NCBI RefSeq assembly: GCF_014196715.1 | Contig: NZ_JACIEF010000002.1 | Coordinates: 496,001-560,000 of the forward strand | Direction of reading: 5' to 3' | Length of the DNA: 64,000 nucleotides | Source: Pedobacter zeae | GTDB lineage: Bacteria > Bacteroidota > Bacteroidia > Sphingobacteriales > Sphingobacteriaceae | Shown: positions 63,952-64,000 of the stretch, in pieces | Position numbering within the stretch: position 1 is the first letter of the stretch | Layout of the letters: every line of letters starts with the position of its first letter | Notes under the pieces: generated by a model | The model's database searches: none | The model's input: the letters and a program-made list of their open reading frames with translations, nothing else | Told to the model about the DNA's origin: nothing | Translations under genes and position numbers: made by a program

Positions 63952-64000
63952 GTATTATCTGCTAAATAAATTTATAACCATTGTGGGGAGCCGCGTCATT

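Overview
The window looks like chromosomal DNA of a Bacteroidota bacterium, most likely Sphingobacteriaceae (Pedobacter-like). The evidence is: many upstream regions with the Bacteroidota -7 promoter box TAnnTTTG, sometimes paired with TTG/TTTG about 19-21 nt upstream; two TonB-dependent receptors; a 58-residue histone-H1-like protein; a dcw cluster in the Bacteroidota order without murF; LytS/LytTR signalling; and moderate, AT-leaning base composition. I saw no rRNA, tRNA, insertion sequence, prophage or CRISPR array.

Layout. 1-4.9 kb: edge of an exopolysaccharide locus. It holds the start of a polysaccharide-export lipoprotein, three small secreted proteins that share a C-terminal [PN][IL]DD + membrane helix + basic tail (an exosortase-type sorting signal), a GT2 glycosyltransferase and a WecA-like initiating transferase. 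Perfect or near-perfect TTGAT-N4-ATCAA boxes (CRP/FNR type) sit in its upstream regions. 5.0-10.9 kb: GAPDH, a tandem pair of PqiA-like membrane proteins, a GNAT enzyme and phosphoglycerate kinase. 11.0-12.6 kb: a PepSY membrane protein on the minus strand. 13.0-29.6 kb: the complete division/cell-wall cluster mraZ-rsmH-ftsL-ftsI-murE-mraY-murD-ftsW-murG-murC-ftsQ-ftsA-ftsZ. It begins with direct-repeat MraZ boxes, ends in a strong terminator and has an unusual set of interleaved inverted repeats before ftsZ. 29.7-33.3 kb: an alpha-oxoamine synthase, a histone-H1-like protein, a Crp/AraC hybrid regulator and a GNAT enzyme. 33.4-38.7 kb (minus): dapA, ligA and two poorly known proteins. 38.8-44.6 kb: tyrS, an outer-membrane receptor and a divergent LytS/LytTR pair. 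44.6-50.5 kb: a putative structured element, a mini zinc ribbon, then a zinc-homeostasis cluster (COG0523 GTPase, divergent MerC protein, tiny lipoprotein, ABC ATPase, FtsX-type permease, three DUF3299-like secreted proteins and a Fur/Zur regulator). Two TGCAA-N5-TTGCA boxes lie at its divergent promoter. 50.5-57.5 kb: a LuxE-like ligase, a small membrane protein, a penicillin-acylase-type Ntn hydrolase and a large TonB receptor. 57.7-63.9 kb: a GH31 alpha-glucosidase, glycogen branching enzyme, an array of 54-bp palindromic units, an ATPase with a PD-(D/E)XK-like C-terminus, and a consensus minus-strand promoter that may drive a short RNA.

How the genes work together. mraZ to ftsZ supplies lipid II synthesis (murE, mraY, murD, murG, murC), septal polymerisation (ftsW, ftsI) and the division scaffold (ftsL, ftsQ, ftsA, ftsZ). 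The zinc cluster reads as one Zur regulon carrying its own repressor. The left edge pairs polysaccharide assembly with a family of small surface proteins, consistent with an exosortase system whose protease would lie outside the window. The two candidate undescribed systems I rate highest are that small-protein/CRP-box locus and the zinc cluster with triplicated DUF3299 genes.
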